Assembly (NCBI RefSeq): GCF_033344935.1
Contig: NZ_JAWPMM010000001.1
Coordinates: 62,001 to 126,000, forward strand
DNA from: Reichenbachiella sp.
Lineage (GTDB): Bacteria > Bacteroidota > Bacteroidia > Cytophagales > Cyclobacteriaceae
DNA: 64,000 nt
Direction of reading: 5' to 3'
Shown here: positions 8,257 through 16,966 of the stretch, in pieces
Layout of the letters: each line of letters begins with the position of its first letter
How positions within the stretch are numbered: the first letter of the stretch is position 1
Notes under the pieces: generated by a model
Database searches by the model: none
Told to the model about the DNA's origin: nothing
Seen by the model: the letters and a program-made list of their open reading frames with translations, nothing else
Position numbers and translations under genes: made by a program

Positions 8257-9250
8257 AAAAACATTTTTTTGCGTAGATGCGCATACCTGCGGCAATCCCG
8301 TGAGAGTAGTAGCCGGCGGTGGTCCCAATCTGATTGGTGCCAACATGAGCGAAAAGCGCCAGCATTTCTTGAAAGAATACGATTGGATTCGTACGGGTCT
8401 AATGTTTGAGCCGAGGGGTCATGATATGATGTCGGGAAGTATTCTCTTTCCTCCTTCTGATCCGAAAAATGACATCGGCGTGTTGTTTATTGAAACTAGC
8501 GGTTGTCTGCCTATGTGTGGGCATGGCACGATTGGCACGGTGACCATTGCCATTGAAGAAGGGCTGATTACTCCCAAAGTGCCAGGTAAGTTGAGATTGG
8601 AAACCCCCGCTGGGCTAGTCTTGGTTGATTATTTACAAGAAGGCAAAAAAGTTAAGTGGGTCAAATTGACTAACGTCAAATCATACCTAGCAGCTGAAAA
8701 CCTAACCATAGAAAGCAGTGATCTGGGAGAGTTAACTTTTGATGTGGCTTATGGTGGAAATTTTTATGCAATCGTAGACCCACAGAAAAACTTCTCTGGT
8801 GTTCATAAAAACACGGCCGGCGACTTGATCCGGTGGAGCCAGGAGCTGCGCAACAAAATCAACGACAAGTACGAGTTTGTACATCCAGAAAATGATACCA
8901 TCCGAGGGCTGTCCCACATGCTGTGGACCGGCGACCCTATCGACCCTACTTCCACTGCCCGAAATGCCGTGTTCTACGGAGACAAGGCGATCGACAGGTC
9001 GCCATGCGGCACAGGCACCTCAGCTAGATTGGCTCAATGGCATGCCAAGGGAAAATTAAAAATGGGAGAAGAATTCGTGCATGAGAGCTACATTGGATCT
9101 AAATTTATTGGAAGAGTGGAAGAAGAAACAACTCTTGGTGACAAGCCTGCCATCGTGCCAAGCATTCAAGGATGGGCACAAGTCACCGGGTACAACAATA
9201 TTATTATTGATGACGATGATCCGTATGCACACGGGTTTCAAGTGATATAA
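8249..9250 (+). CDS. 4-hydroxyproline 2-epimerase (proline racemase family, Cys/Cys)
   Basis: The protein has 333 residues of the proline racemase fold. Both catalytic cysteines are present: Cys90 in PMCGHGT and Cys253 in RSPCGTGTS. A Cys/Cys pair allows two-base epimerisation, and the neighbours fit trans-4-hydroxy-L-proline to cis-4-hydroxy-D-proline. True proline racemases share the pair, so proline racemase activity is the alternative, but the FAD dehydrogenase, deaminase and semialdehyde dehydrogenase alongside complete the hydroxyproline route. The ATG lies inside the end of the preceding reductase gene. Its paralogue at 10602 has lost the second cysteine. Confidence 0.9.
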   Translation: MSRKTFFCVDAHTCGNPVRVVAGGGPNLIGANMSEKRQHFLKEYDWIRTGLMFEPRGHDMMSGSILFPPSDPKNDIGVLFIETSGCLPMCGHGTIGTVTIAIEEGLITPKVPGKLRLETPAGLVLVDYLQEGKKVKWVKLTNVKSYLAAENLTIESSDLGELTFDVAYGGNFYAIVDPQKNFSGVHKNTAGDLIRWSQELRNKINDKYEFVHPENDTIRGLSHMLWTGDPIDPTSTARNAVFYGDKAIDRSPCGTGTSARLAQWHAKGKLKMGEEFVHESYIGSKFIGRVEEETTLGDKPAIVPSIQGWAQVTGYNNIIIDDDDPYAHGFQVI

Positions 9251-9257
9251 TAACCAA

Positions 9258-9335
9258 CGTCACTTCGAGCGAAGCGAGAAGTCCCCCTGCCGCTTGCAGA
9301 TCCGATGGGGATATCTCCCTCTGGTCGATATGACG
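9258..9335. repeat. Intergenic palindromic repeat, CGTCACTTCGAG variant
   Basis: The left end CGTCACTTCGAGCGAAGCGAG and right end TCGATATGACG form an imperfect inverted pair, related to the TGTCATTTCGA family. It fills the gap before the FAD dehydrogenase and explains why an upstream in-frame ATG at 9305, lying inside the repeat, is not a credible start. Confidence 0.65.
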
Positions 9336-9349
9336 AACAACATGATATA

Positions 9350-10594
9350 ATGAAAATAGCAATAGTAGGTAGCGGAATGATCGGGCTTTGCTCGGCGTAT
9401 TATTTGAACAAACAAGGGTATGAAGTGACAGTTATCGATGAAGGCGATGGGTCCGACAATTGCTCTTTCGGAAACGCTGGATTTTTCAGCCCTAGCCATA
9501 TGGTACCCCTGGCCTCTCCTGGAATCATTGCTCAAGGATTGAAATGGATGACCAATCCTGAAAGTCCATTTTATATCAAGCCAAGTCTGAATGTGAATTT
9601 AGCGAAATGGAGCTGGCAATTTTTCCGTGCATCCACGAAGAAAAGAGTCGAAAGTGCAGTGCCTATTTTGAACCAAATGTTGATGGAAAGTCGGACTTTG
9701 ATCGAAGAAATTTTAGCTGATACCAAAATTGACGCTGGCTTCGACAACAAGGGTTTACTCATGTATTGCAAGTCTCAGCATGTCTTGGATGAAGAAGCGG
9801 AAATGGCAGAATTAGGAAGAAAATGTGGGCAAAATGTAGATGTGCTATCATCAGCTCAAGCGGAAAAAATCAATCCAGGATTTGAGATTGATACAGTAGG
9901 TGCCGTGCATTTTAAAAATGATGCCTGGTTTACACCCAATTCCTTTATGAATGGATTTCAAGATTACCTCAAAAAACAAGGAGTCAAATTCTATTACAAT
10001 ACCAAAGTGACCGACGCTGAAAAAAATCAAGGTCATCTCAAGGCATTGATTACAGATAAAGGAAAAATAGAAGCCGATCAATTCGTAATTGCTACTGGCT
10101 CCTGGACCGCGAAATTCCTAAAGCAGCTAGGAATAAAAATATTACTACAAGGAGGCAAAGGCTACAGTTTCGAAGTAAAAAATCCACTGGTTATGCCAAA
10201 AACTGCCTCCATTCTCACCGAAGCACGAGTGGCAGTCACACCCATGCAGCACGGCCTGCGCTTTGCCGGTACCATGGAAGTCAATGGCTTAGATCTTTCT
10301 ATCAATCCCCGTAGAGTACTGGGTATTCAAAAGTCCATACCAGACTACTTCCCTCAGTTCAATCAAGAGTCGTTCGAAGGAGCAAAACCATGGGCAGGGT
10401 TAAGGCCATGTTCGCCTGATGGCATGCCCTATATTGGCAAAACCAAAAAGTTCGACAATTTAATTATAGCAACTGGACATGCTATGCTAGGAATCTCTCT
10501 TGGTCCAATCACTGGGCAGTTGGTGAGTGAAATCGCACAAGAAAACACACCACACCTGGATGATACTTTGTTAGCAGTAGAACGATATAGTTGA
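9350..10594 (+). CDS. FAD-dependent D-hydroxyproline dehydrogenase (DadA-like)
   Basis: The protein has 414 residues from the ATG at 9350. This start puts the dinucleotide-binding motif IAIVGSGMIGLCSAYYL at the very N-terminus, as in DAO-family proteins. The C-terminus has GLRPCSPDGMPYIG and ATGHAMLGISLGPITG, the usual second FAD contact of the DadA group. It should oxidise cis-4-hydroxy-D-proline to delta1-pyrroline-4-hydroxy-2-carboxylate, passing electrons to the respiratory chain. A general D-amino acid dehydrogenase would look similar. The flanking epimerase and deaminase decide the call. It is followed after 7 bp by the second racemase-family gene. Confidence 0.88.
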   Translation: MKIAIVGSGMIGLCSAYYLNKQGYEVTVIDEGDGSDNCSFGNAGFFSPSHMVPLASPGIIAQGLKWMTNPESPFYIKPSLNVNLAKWSWQFFRASTKKRVESAVPILNQMLMESRTLIEEILADTKIDAGFDNKGLLMYCKSQHVLDEEAEMAELGRKCGQNVDVLSSAQAEKINPGFEIDTVGAVHFKNDAWFTPNSFMNGFQDYLKKQGVKFYYNTKVTDAEKNQGHLKALITDKGKIEADQFVIATGSWTAKFLKQLGIKILLQGGKGYSFEVKNPLVMPKTASILTEARVAVTPMQHGLRFAGTMEVNGLDLSINPRRVLGIQKSIPDYFPQFNQESFEGAKPWAGLRPCSPDGMPYIGKTKKFDNLIIATGHAMLGISLGPITGQLVSEIAQENTPHLDDTLLAVERYS

Positions 10595-10601
10595 ACCCAT
10601 C

Positions 10602-11657
10602 ATGAACACCTTCGAACGCATACAATCCTATCAAACCTTCACCCCTCCTACCAATTGGTTAAAAATCAAAACTATCGATATGCACACGGGTGGTGAACCG
10701 CTCCGTGTCATCCTTAGTGGACTACCCGAATTGAAAGGCAATAATGTGTTGGAGTACAGGAGATACATGAAAGAAAATCATGACCAATTTCGCACTGCAT
10801 TAATGTTTGAACCTCGAGGTCATGCAGATATGTATGGATGTATACTCGTTCCTCCTAATGATGAAGAAACCGATTTTGGTATCCTATTTACGCATAACGA
10901 AGGCTATAGCACCATGTGTGGTCATGCCACAATTGCTATTACCAAACTAGCTGTTGAAATGGAGTGGGTGGATAAAGTTGAACCTATCACTAAAGTGGTC
11001 ATCGATGCACCCTGTGGTCGATTGGAAAGCTTTGCGAAAATTAATCAAGGAGAAGTTACATCGGTCTACTTTCATTGTGTGCCTTCTTTTGTAGTTGGTC
11101 TGGATTACGAAGTAGAAGTAGAAGGTATAGGTATAATCAAATATGATCTAGCTTATGGCGGAGCTTTTTATGCCTATGTCGATGCGGACAAGTATGGTAT
11201 TGATATGACGGAAAAAAACTATCGCCAGCTGATAGAAAAAGGAATGGCAATTAAACACGCTGTGATTAATACTAACAATCAAATCATACATCCGTTCGAA
11301 CCTGAAATGAGCGAGTTGTATGGTACCATTTTCACTGGAAAACCCCATGCTACTGACATTGATTCTCGCAACGTGTGCATCTTCGCCGCAGGTGAAGTAG
11401 ACCGCTCGCCTACAGGATCTGGCGTGTCTGGACGTATGGCCATTCACCACAAAAGAGGAGAACTCCAAACCGGAGATTCAATGTCAATCGAAAGTATCAT
11501 CGGCTCTTCTTTTATTGGTACAGTATACAAAGAAGAAAAGTACGGACCATTTCATGCAGTAATTCCTCAAGTAGAAGGCACAGCTCATATCACAGGTCAA
11601 AATGAATTCCTTATAGACCCCAAAGACCCATTCAAAGATGGGTTTATACTGAGGTAA
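10602..11657 (+). CDS. trans-3-hydroxy-L-proline dehydratase (proline racemase family, Cys/Thr)
   Basis: The protein has 351 residues, a paralogue of the epimerase at 8249. The first catalytic cysteine is kept (Cys106 in TMCGHAT), but the second is threonine (Thr271 in RSPTGSGVS). In this family, Cys/Thr marks trans-3-hydroxy-L-proline dehydratases such as human L3HYPDH, which eliminate water to give delta1-pyrroline-2-carboxylate instead of epimerising. The ornithine cyclodeaminase-like reductase at 7297 would then make L-proline. The locus therefore covers both hydroxyproline isomers present in collagen. It is the last gene of the operon; a 340-bp spacer separates it from the SusC gene. Confidence 0.88.
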   Translation: MNTFERIQSYQTFTPPTNWLKIKTIDMHTGGEPLRVILSGLPELKGNNVLEYRRYMKENHDQFRTALMFEPRGHADMYGCILVPPNDEETDFGILFTHNEGYSTMCGHATIAITKLAVEMEWVDKVEPITKVVIDAPCGRLESFAKINQGEVTSVYFHCVPSFVVGLDYEVEVEGIGIIKYDLAYGGAFYAYVDADKYGIDMTEKNYRQLIEKGMAIKHAVINTNNQIIHPFEPEMSELYGTIFTGKPHATDIDSRNVCIFAAGEVDRSPTGSGVSGRMAIHHKRGELQTGDSMSIESIIGSSFIGTVYKEEKYGPFHAVIPQVEGTAHITGQNEFLIDPKDPFKDGFILR

Positions 11658-11997
11658 AATCTCATTAGTTTAAAACATTATCATACAATCTTTTATTTGG
11701 TATTTTTTACTTCATGAGATAGATTATTTGCATTGTACAATTCATGACATTGTATATAGTTTGCATTTACATCTATTTACCAAATATGTACTTCCATATG
11801 TCAAAATAGTATGTAACCCTCCCGAAAAATATCTTCTCCTTTACGTTGCGAAAGACTTAAAAGAAGCCATTCGCAGTATGTAGGTAACAATTCTTTGCGC
11901 ATCTAATTAGCTGATTCTTCAGCCCTACCATTAAACAGCATGCCCATTCTGATGACGATCAGGCGGGACTGCTTTGTATTATTCAAAACCATTAAGT
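11658..11997 (+). other. 340-bp spacer upstream of the SusC/SusD pair
   Basis: There is no convincing gene here. The first part is AT-rich with several TATTTG-like words, but none gives a full -33/-7 pair at the usual spacing. The last 120 bp presumably form the 5' leader of the SusC message. An in-frame ATG at 11974 is passed over because the signal peptide begins at 11998. Confidence 0.5.
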
Positions 11998-14900
11998 ATG
12001 AAAAAGTTTTTACTATTGACATCTGTCGTGTGTACGATGGTGTCGAGCGTGTGGGCACAAAGCACGATCAAAGGAACAGTATCATCGGAAGGAGAAAAAC
12101 TTCCTGGGGTATCTGTATTGGTAGAGGGTTCTGCCGCCGGCACCGTCACGGACATCGACGGAAACTACTCAGTGGATGTTCCATCAGGAAGCAATACACT
12201 GATTTTTACATTCATTGGCATGGCAACCGAGAAAGTGGAGATAGGAGGCCGATCTGTGATAGATGTATCTATGAAAGCTGATGTTCAACAACTATCTGAA
12301 GTGGTTGTAACTGCCTTGGGGGTTGAACGAGATCAGGCTTCATTGGGCTATGCAATTCAAGAAGTAGATGGAGCAGCCGTTACTACCGCCAAGGAGGACA
12401 ACTTTATTCGATCGCTGTCGGGCAAAGTAGCAGGTATCAACGTTAAGGCTTCTTCTACCATGGGAGGTGGAACCAATATTTTGATTCGTGGTAATACCTC
12501 ACTTACCGGTAGCAACCAGCCTTTATTCGTAGTAGATGGAGTACCGATCAACAACTCTTCTTACAATTCGAGCGGTCAGTTGTCAGGAGGTGGTGGATAT
12601 GATTTTGGTAACTCTGCAGCCGATATTAACCCGGAGAATATTGAAACCATTTCAGTATTAAAAGGTGGTAGTGCCTCTGCACTTTATGGATCCAGAGCTT
12701 CCAATGGTGTAGTAATGATCACTACGAAGAGAGCCAAAACTGGTGTAACTAAAGTGAACATCAGCTCCGGAGTAACATTCTCCAAAATTGATGAATCAAC
12801 GTTTCACTCCTACCAAAACGAATATGGTGGAGGTTACTCTGATTCATTTCCTACATTTACTTATGACTCTTCGTCACACCCTGATTACTTAGCCGGTTCC
12901 GATGGGGATCCATATGTAGAAACCTATGCCGACGAGAGCTGGGGGCCAAGATTTGATGGCTCCATGGTAAGACACTGGGACAGCTGGGACCCAACGGATA
13001 CTGAGAATTTTGGACAATTGAGAGCATGGGAAGCATCGCCTAACGGTATTGAGCACCTGTTCAAAACTGGTGTGGCACTGAACAATAATATTTCAGTAGA
13101 AGCAGGAACAGCCAAAAACTCCATGAGAGCAAGTTTCACAGATTATAGAGTAGACGGCACACTTCCAAATAGTGAATTGAACAGAAGAACGTTCAACGTC
13201 ACTGCTGTTTCGCAAATCACAGAAAAACTAAAATCTACTCTCAGCGCAAACTTAGTTCGTTCTGAAGCTGTAGGTAGAGCGGGTACTGGATACTCAGACA
13301 ATGATGGGGTCAGCATCATGGCATCATTTGGAAACTGGCATCAAAGACAATTGGACTTATCCAGAATGGAAAAATGGAAGAACGATGATGGTGTTCAGCG
13401 CTCTTGGAATAGAAATGGCCCTACAAATCCGAACCCTGCCTACTGGGACAACCCTTATTGGACACGAAATGAAAATATCCAAAATGATCAGCGGGACAGA
13501 ATTTATGGAAAATATGAATTGACCTATAAGGCATTGGATTGGTTGTCAATCACAGGTAGAGCCGGTATAGATCAAACAAAGTATACACGTGAATGGAAAA
13601 TTGCCAAAGGTGGCGTGGTCGAGTATGTAGGTCGTGGTGCGTTCCCGGGTTATTGGGTAGGTAGAGATTTCGAAAAGCAGCAAAACTATGATTTGTTCGC
13701 CAGCTTTGAGAAGTATTTCGATGACAGTAAGTTTTCACTAGGTGGTATGCTAGGTGCCAACTGGAGACAGCAAGATTGGGAAAGAGCTTACCTGGGAACG
13801 TCGGACGGTTTGGTGATGCCAAATATATATTCTATCAACAATTCAGTAAATGACATTATCGGATACGATGATTACATTCAACAGAGAAAGGACCACGCTT
13901 ATTTTGGATCTGTAAATATTGGTTACGCTGACATGGTGTTTTTGGAAGCCACTTATCGAAATGAGCACTCGTCTACATTGAATGATCCGTTTGGCTATTA
14001 TTCATTGTCAGGTTCATTTGTGTTTTCTGAACTGCCAGCGTTGAGTTCTTTCTCAGCACTTTCGTTTGGTAAGTTGAGAGCGAGTTATGCCAAAACTGGA
14101 AACGCGGCGGGAATGTTCAGAACGAACACAGCATTTCAGTACGTAGCTGGAGAAAAGCAAAATGGCCTTCCTACTTACTATATGCAGCAGTATATCAACA
14201 ACCCAAATTTGAAACCTGAACAAACACTTGATTTTGAAGTTGGTGCTGATCTTAAGTTCTTTGAAAACAGATTGGGAATCGATTTTGCATGGTACAGTAG
14301 AGTAAGTTCTGACCAATTGCTGTCTACGCCAATTGCCGGCTCATCTGGTTCTAGATGGTATTACACCAATACAGGTGAAATTGAAAACAAGGGAATTGAA
14401 TTGGCGATAAACGCCACGCCAGTGAAAATCGGAAAGTTCTCCTGGGATATCAATGTAAACTTCTCCAAGTACACCAACAAGGTAACAGACTTACCAGAAA
14501 GTTTGGAGAACATTGAGATTGGATCACTTTATGAACTTAAACTACAGCACATCAAAGGTGAAGATTATGGGAGTTTTGTAGGTAGAGATTATGTATATAA
14601 TGATGCCGGTCAGAGAGTAATCGATGAAGATGGCACCTATGCGTTGTCAGATCCGAAAGTACTAGGTAGTGTCGTTCCTGATTGGGAAATGGGGATTGGT
14701 ACTACTGTAAATTATGCAGGGTTTAGTGCCAGCGTACTTTTTGATATCAGAAAAGGTGGAGAGATTTACTCTCAGGCACACAGATGGTTGAAAACTACAG
14801 GAAACCATGCAGAAACGGTGGGCACGAATGACCTGGGCAACCCGATCAGAAATGATTACCATGACATGATTGATGACGACAACGGTAACCAAATTGCTAA

Positions 14901-15270
14901 CCCTGCTCAAGGTGGAATCATACTAGATGGTGTAACTGCAGATGGTAGCCCTAATGATACCCGTATTAGTGCTTACACTTACAGTAACGACGGAGAAAAT
15001 CCAGAATCAGCTTCGATTTTCGATGGCGGTTACGTGAAGCTGAGAGAATTATCTTTAGGCTACACCCTACCAAGATCGCTCCTCAGCAACACACCTTTTA
15101 ACAATGTGAGTATTTCAGTGGTAGGTAGAAACCTGGCCATTTTAAGTAAATCATTCGATGCCGATCCAGAGATTTCTTATGGAGTGGGTAATGTTCAAGG
15201 CCTTGACTGGGGTATGCTACCTCGAGAAAGAACCTTTGGATTTAAGGTGAACCTAGGCATTGGAAAATAA
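11998..15270 (+). CDS. SusC/RagA-family TonB-dependent outer-membrane receptor
   Basis: The protein has 1090 residues. A signal peptide (MKKFLLLTSVVCTMVSSVWA) is followed by a carboxypeptidase-D regulatory-like domain at about 22-105 (TIKGTVSSEGEKLPGVSVLV). A plug with LIRGNTSLTGSNQPLFVVDG then precedes a long beta-barrel ending in the aromatic-rich strand FGFKVNLGIGK. It imports ligands bound by its SusD partner using TonB energy. There is no FecR/ECF-sigma pair nearby, so regulation is not of that kind. The context of hydroxyproline catabolism and peptidases argues for peptide import, as known for RagAB, rather than glycans; no glycan enzymes adjoin it. Confidence 0.93.
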   Translation: MKKFLLLTSVVCTMVSSVWAQSTIKGTVSSEGEKLPGVSVLVEGSAAGTVTDIDGNYSVDVPSGSNTLIFTFIGMATEKVEIGGRSVIDVSMKADVQQLSEVVVTALGVERDQASLGYAIQEVDGAAVTTAKEDNFIRSLSGKVAGINVKASSTMGGGTNILIRGNTSLTGSNQPLFVVDGVPINNSSYNSSGQLSGGGGYDFGNSAADINPENIETISVLKGGSASALYGSRASNGVVMITTKRAKTGVTKVNISSGVTFSKIDESTFHSYQNEYGGGYSDSFPTFTYDSSSHPDYLAGSDGDPYVETYADESWGPRFDGSMVRHWDSWDPTDTENFGQLRAWEASPNGIEHLFKTGVALNNNISVEAGTAKNSMRASFTDYRVDGTLPNSELNRRTFNVTAVSQITEKLKSTLSANLVRSEAVGRAGTGYSDNDGVSIMASFGNWHQRQLDLSRMEKWKNDDGVQRSWNRNGPTNPNPAYWDNPYWTRNENIQNDQRDRIYGKYELTYKALDWLSITGRAGIDQTKYTREWKIAKGGVVEYVGRGAFPGYWVGRDFEKQQNYDLFASFEKYFDDSKFSLGGMLGANWRQQDWERAYLGTSDGLVMPNIYSINNSVNDIIGYDDYIQQRKDHAYFGSVNIGYADMVFLEATYRNEHSSTLNDPFGYYSLSGSFVFSELPALSSFSALSFGKLRASYAKTGNAAGMFRTNTAFQYVAGEKQNGLPTYYMQQYINNPNLKPEQTLDFEVGADLKFFENRLGIDFAWYSRVSSDQLLSTPIAGSSGSRWYYTNTGEIENKGIELAINATPVKIGKFSWDINVNFSKYTNKVTDLPESLENIEIGSLYELKLQHIKGEDYGSFVGRDYVYNDAGQRVIDEDGTYALSDPKVLGSVVPDWEMGIGTTVNYAGFSASVLFDIRKGGEIYSQAHRWLKTTGNHAETVGTNDLGNPIRNDYHDMIDDDNGNQIANPAQGGIILDGVTADGSPNDTRISAYTYSNDGENPESASIFDGGYVKLRELSLGYTLPRSLLSNTPFNNVSISVVGRNLAILSKSFDADPEISYGVGNVQGLDWGMLPRERTFGFKVNLGIGK

Positions 15271-15298
15271 CATCAGTTAACTGTAAAAGACATTAATT

Positions 15299-16852
15299 AT
15301 GAAAAGAATAAATAAATGGCTCGTGTCACTGCTGACAGTGGTGCTTGTCTCATGTACAGATGATTTTCAAGAAATAAATCAGGATGATAGATTTCCAAGC
15401 GTTGTAGACCCTGCTTACATTTTAAGCGGTATTCAAATAGACGCTATGGAGAGATACGTATTTACAAGTGACCTGTTCAATAATCAAACAGGAGGAATAG
15501 TACAGTACTTTGCAAAGCATCTCTATACCAATGAGAACATATACAACTTTCGAGGAACTATGTTCGATTCCTACTGGGGTCAACATTATAATGCACTTTC
15601 AAGAATCCGAGAAGCGGCTAAAATGGTTGAAACCCCTCCTTATCAAATTGCTGATGAAGGAACGAAGACTAATCAAAAAGCAATTTTTGAAATCATGGAG
15701 GTATGGACCTGGACACAGATTACTGATCAGTTTGGAGATGTACCTTACACAGATGCTTTAACAGGATTGGATGGATTGCAACCCTCTTACACACCGCAAT
15801 CTGAAATCTATCCTGATTTAATCAATAGACTGACAAAGACTATAGCCGATATCAATGGCTCTGAGTCTAATGACAGCTTCGGTGATTCAGACTTGTTTTT
15901 AGCGGGCGATGCATCGGCATGGGCACGCTTTGCTAACTCACTGAAGCTAAGGCTTGGCATGAGAATAATTGATGCCAATCCAACTTTGGGAGCGTCTACT
16001 GTCAATGAGGCACTAAGTGATCCACTCATCAGCTCTTATGAGGAAAGCGTTCAGTTTAGCTTTGGAAAAACCACGAACCGAAGCCCTCTGAGGAGAACGA
16101 ATGACGGCGGAACTGCCGGATGGGAAGACGTAGTAGCTTGTAAGACTTTCACTGACATTGTCAATGATCGAAATGACCCAAGAAGATCTAGTATGCTATA
16201 TGATTGGTCACACGAGCCTTATTCAGGTTATCCTGTAACTGACGTTGCTTATCCGAATTTGAATTCAACAGCAGGAGGAGGTTACTATGAGTGGGCCTTC
16301 TTAGGTTGGAATTTCAGAAGCTTTGATAGAGATGAGTCCGATGGCGTGTGGCCGCATAACGTGATGGACTTTGCTGAGGTGTCTTTCTTGCTTGCAGAAG
16401 CTGTAGAAAGAGGCTTTACATCTCCAGTTGGACAAACAGCTGAAGAACACTACAATGATGGTGTTACATCGTCAATGAGATACCATACTTACTATGGTGA
16501 TGGATGGCAAACCATTACAGATGCGGATATTGCTGCCTACCTGGCTCAACCAAATGTTGCGTATACCAATGCAGCCAGTGGAGCAACGTGGCAAGAAAAA
16601 ATCGGTATTCAGAAATATATCTCATTTTACCCATACGGGTCAGAAGCATTTTCTGAGCAGAGAAGGTTAGACTTCCCTGTACTCACTCCTCCAACAAAAG
16701 GTGGAGTTCAGATGTCTCAATCAGACATCCCCGTACGCTTACCTTATCCTACTAATGAAGTACTGTTAAATTCTGAAAATACAGCAGTGGCTATTGATAG
16801 AATTGGTGGAGAAAATAACATGACCTCTAGAGTTTGGTGGGATGTGAATTAA
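15299..16852 (+). CDS. SusD/RagB-family substrate-binding lipoprotein
   Basis: The protein has 517 residues with a lipobox at VLVSC (Cys19), predicted to be tethered to the outer membrane surface. The N-terminal DDFQEINQDDRFPSVV and the later SDLFLAGDASAWARFANSLKLRLGMR are typical of the SusD-like_2 group. The TPR-type helical scaffold caps the SusC barrel and captures ligand. It begins 28 bp after the SusC stop and ends before a strong terminator, so the two form their own operon. The ligand is unknown; hydroxyproline-rich peptides are the contextual guess. Confidence 0.92.
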   Translation: MKRINKWLVSLLTVVLVSCTDDFQEINQDDRFPSVVDPAYILSGIQIDAMERYVFTSDLFNNQTGGIVQYFAKHLYTNENIYNFRGTMFDSYWGQHYNALSRIREAAKMVETPPYQIADEGTKTNQKAIFEIMEVWTWTQITDQFGDVPYTDALTGLDGLQPSYTPQSEIYPDLINRLTKTIADINGSESNDSFGDSDLFLAGDASAWARFANSLKLRLGMRIIDANPTLGASTVNEALSDPLISSYEESVQFSFGKTTNRSPLRRTNDGGTAGWEDVVACKTFTDIVNDRNDPRRSSMLYDWSHEPYSGYPVTDVAYPNLNSTAGGGYYEWAFLGWNFRSFDRDESDGVWPHNVMDFAEVSFLLAEAVERGFTSPVGQTAEEHYNDGVTSSMRYHTYYGDGWQTITDADIAAYLAQPNVAYTNAASGATWQEKIGIQKYISFYPYGSEAFSEQRRLDFPVLTPPTKGGVQMSQSDIPVRLPYPTNEVLLNSENTAVAIDRIGGENNMTSRVWWDVN

Positions 16853-16889
16853 TCAATTAGTTTTCTCATAATAACTATTGTGTTGCTAT

Positions 16890-16920
16890 AGGGCTGCCGA
16901 AAATTCGGCAGCCCTTTTTT
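16890..16920 (+). terminator. Rho-independent terminator after susD-like gene
   Basis: The stem AGGGCTGCCGAA pairs with TTCGGCAGCCCT and runs straight into a T-tract. It lies 37 bp downstream of the SusD stop codon. Confidence 0.9.
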
Positions 16921-16966
16921 ATACGATTGTTTTTTTTATGGAAATTAGGCTCAATCAGTATAACTC

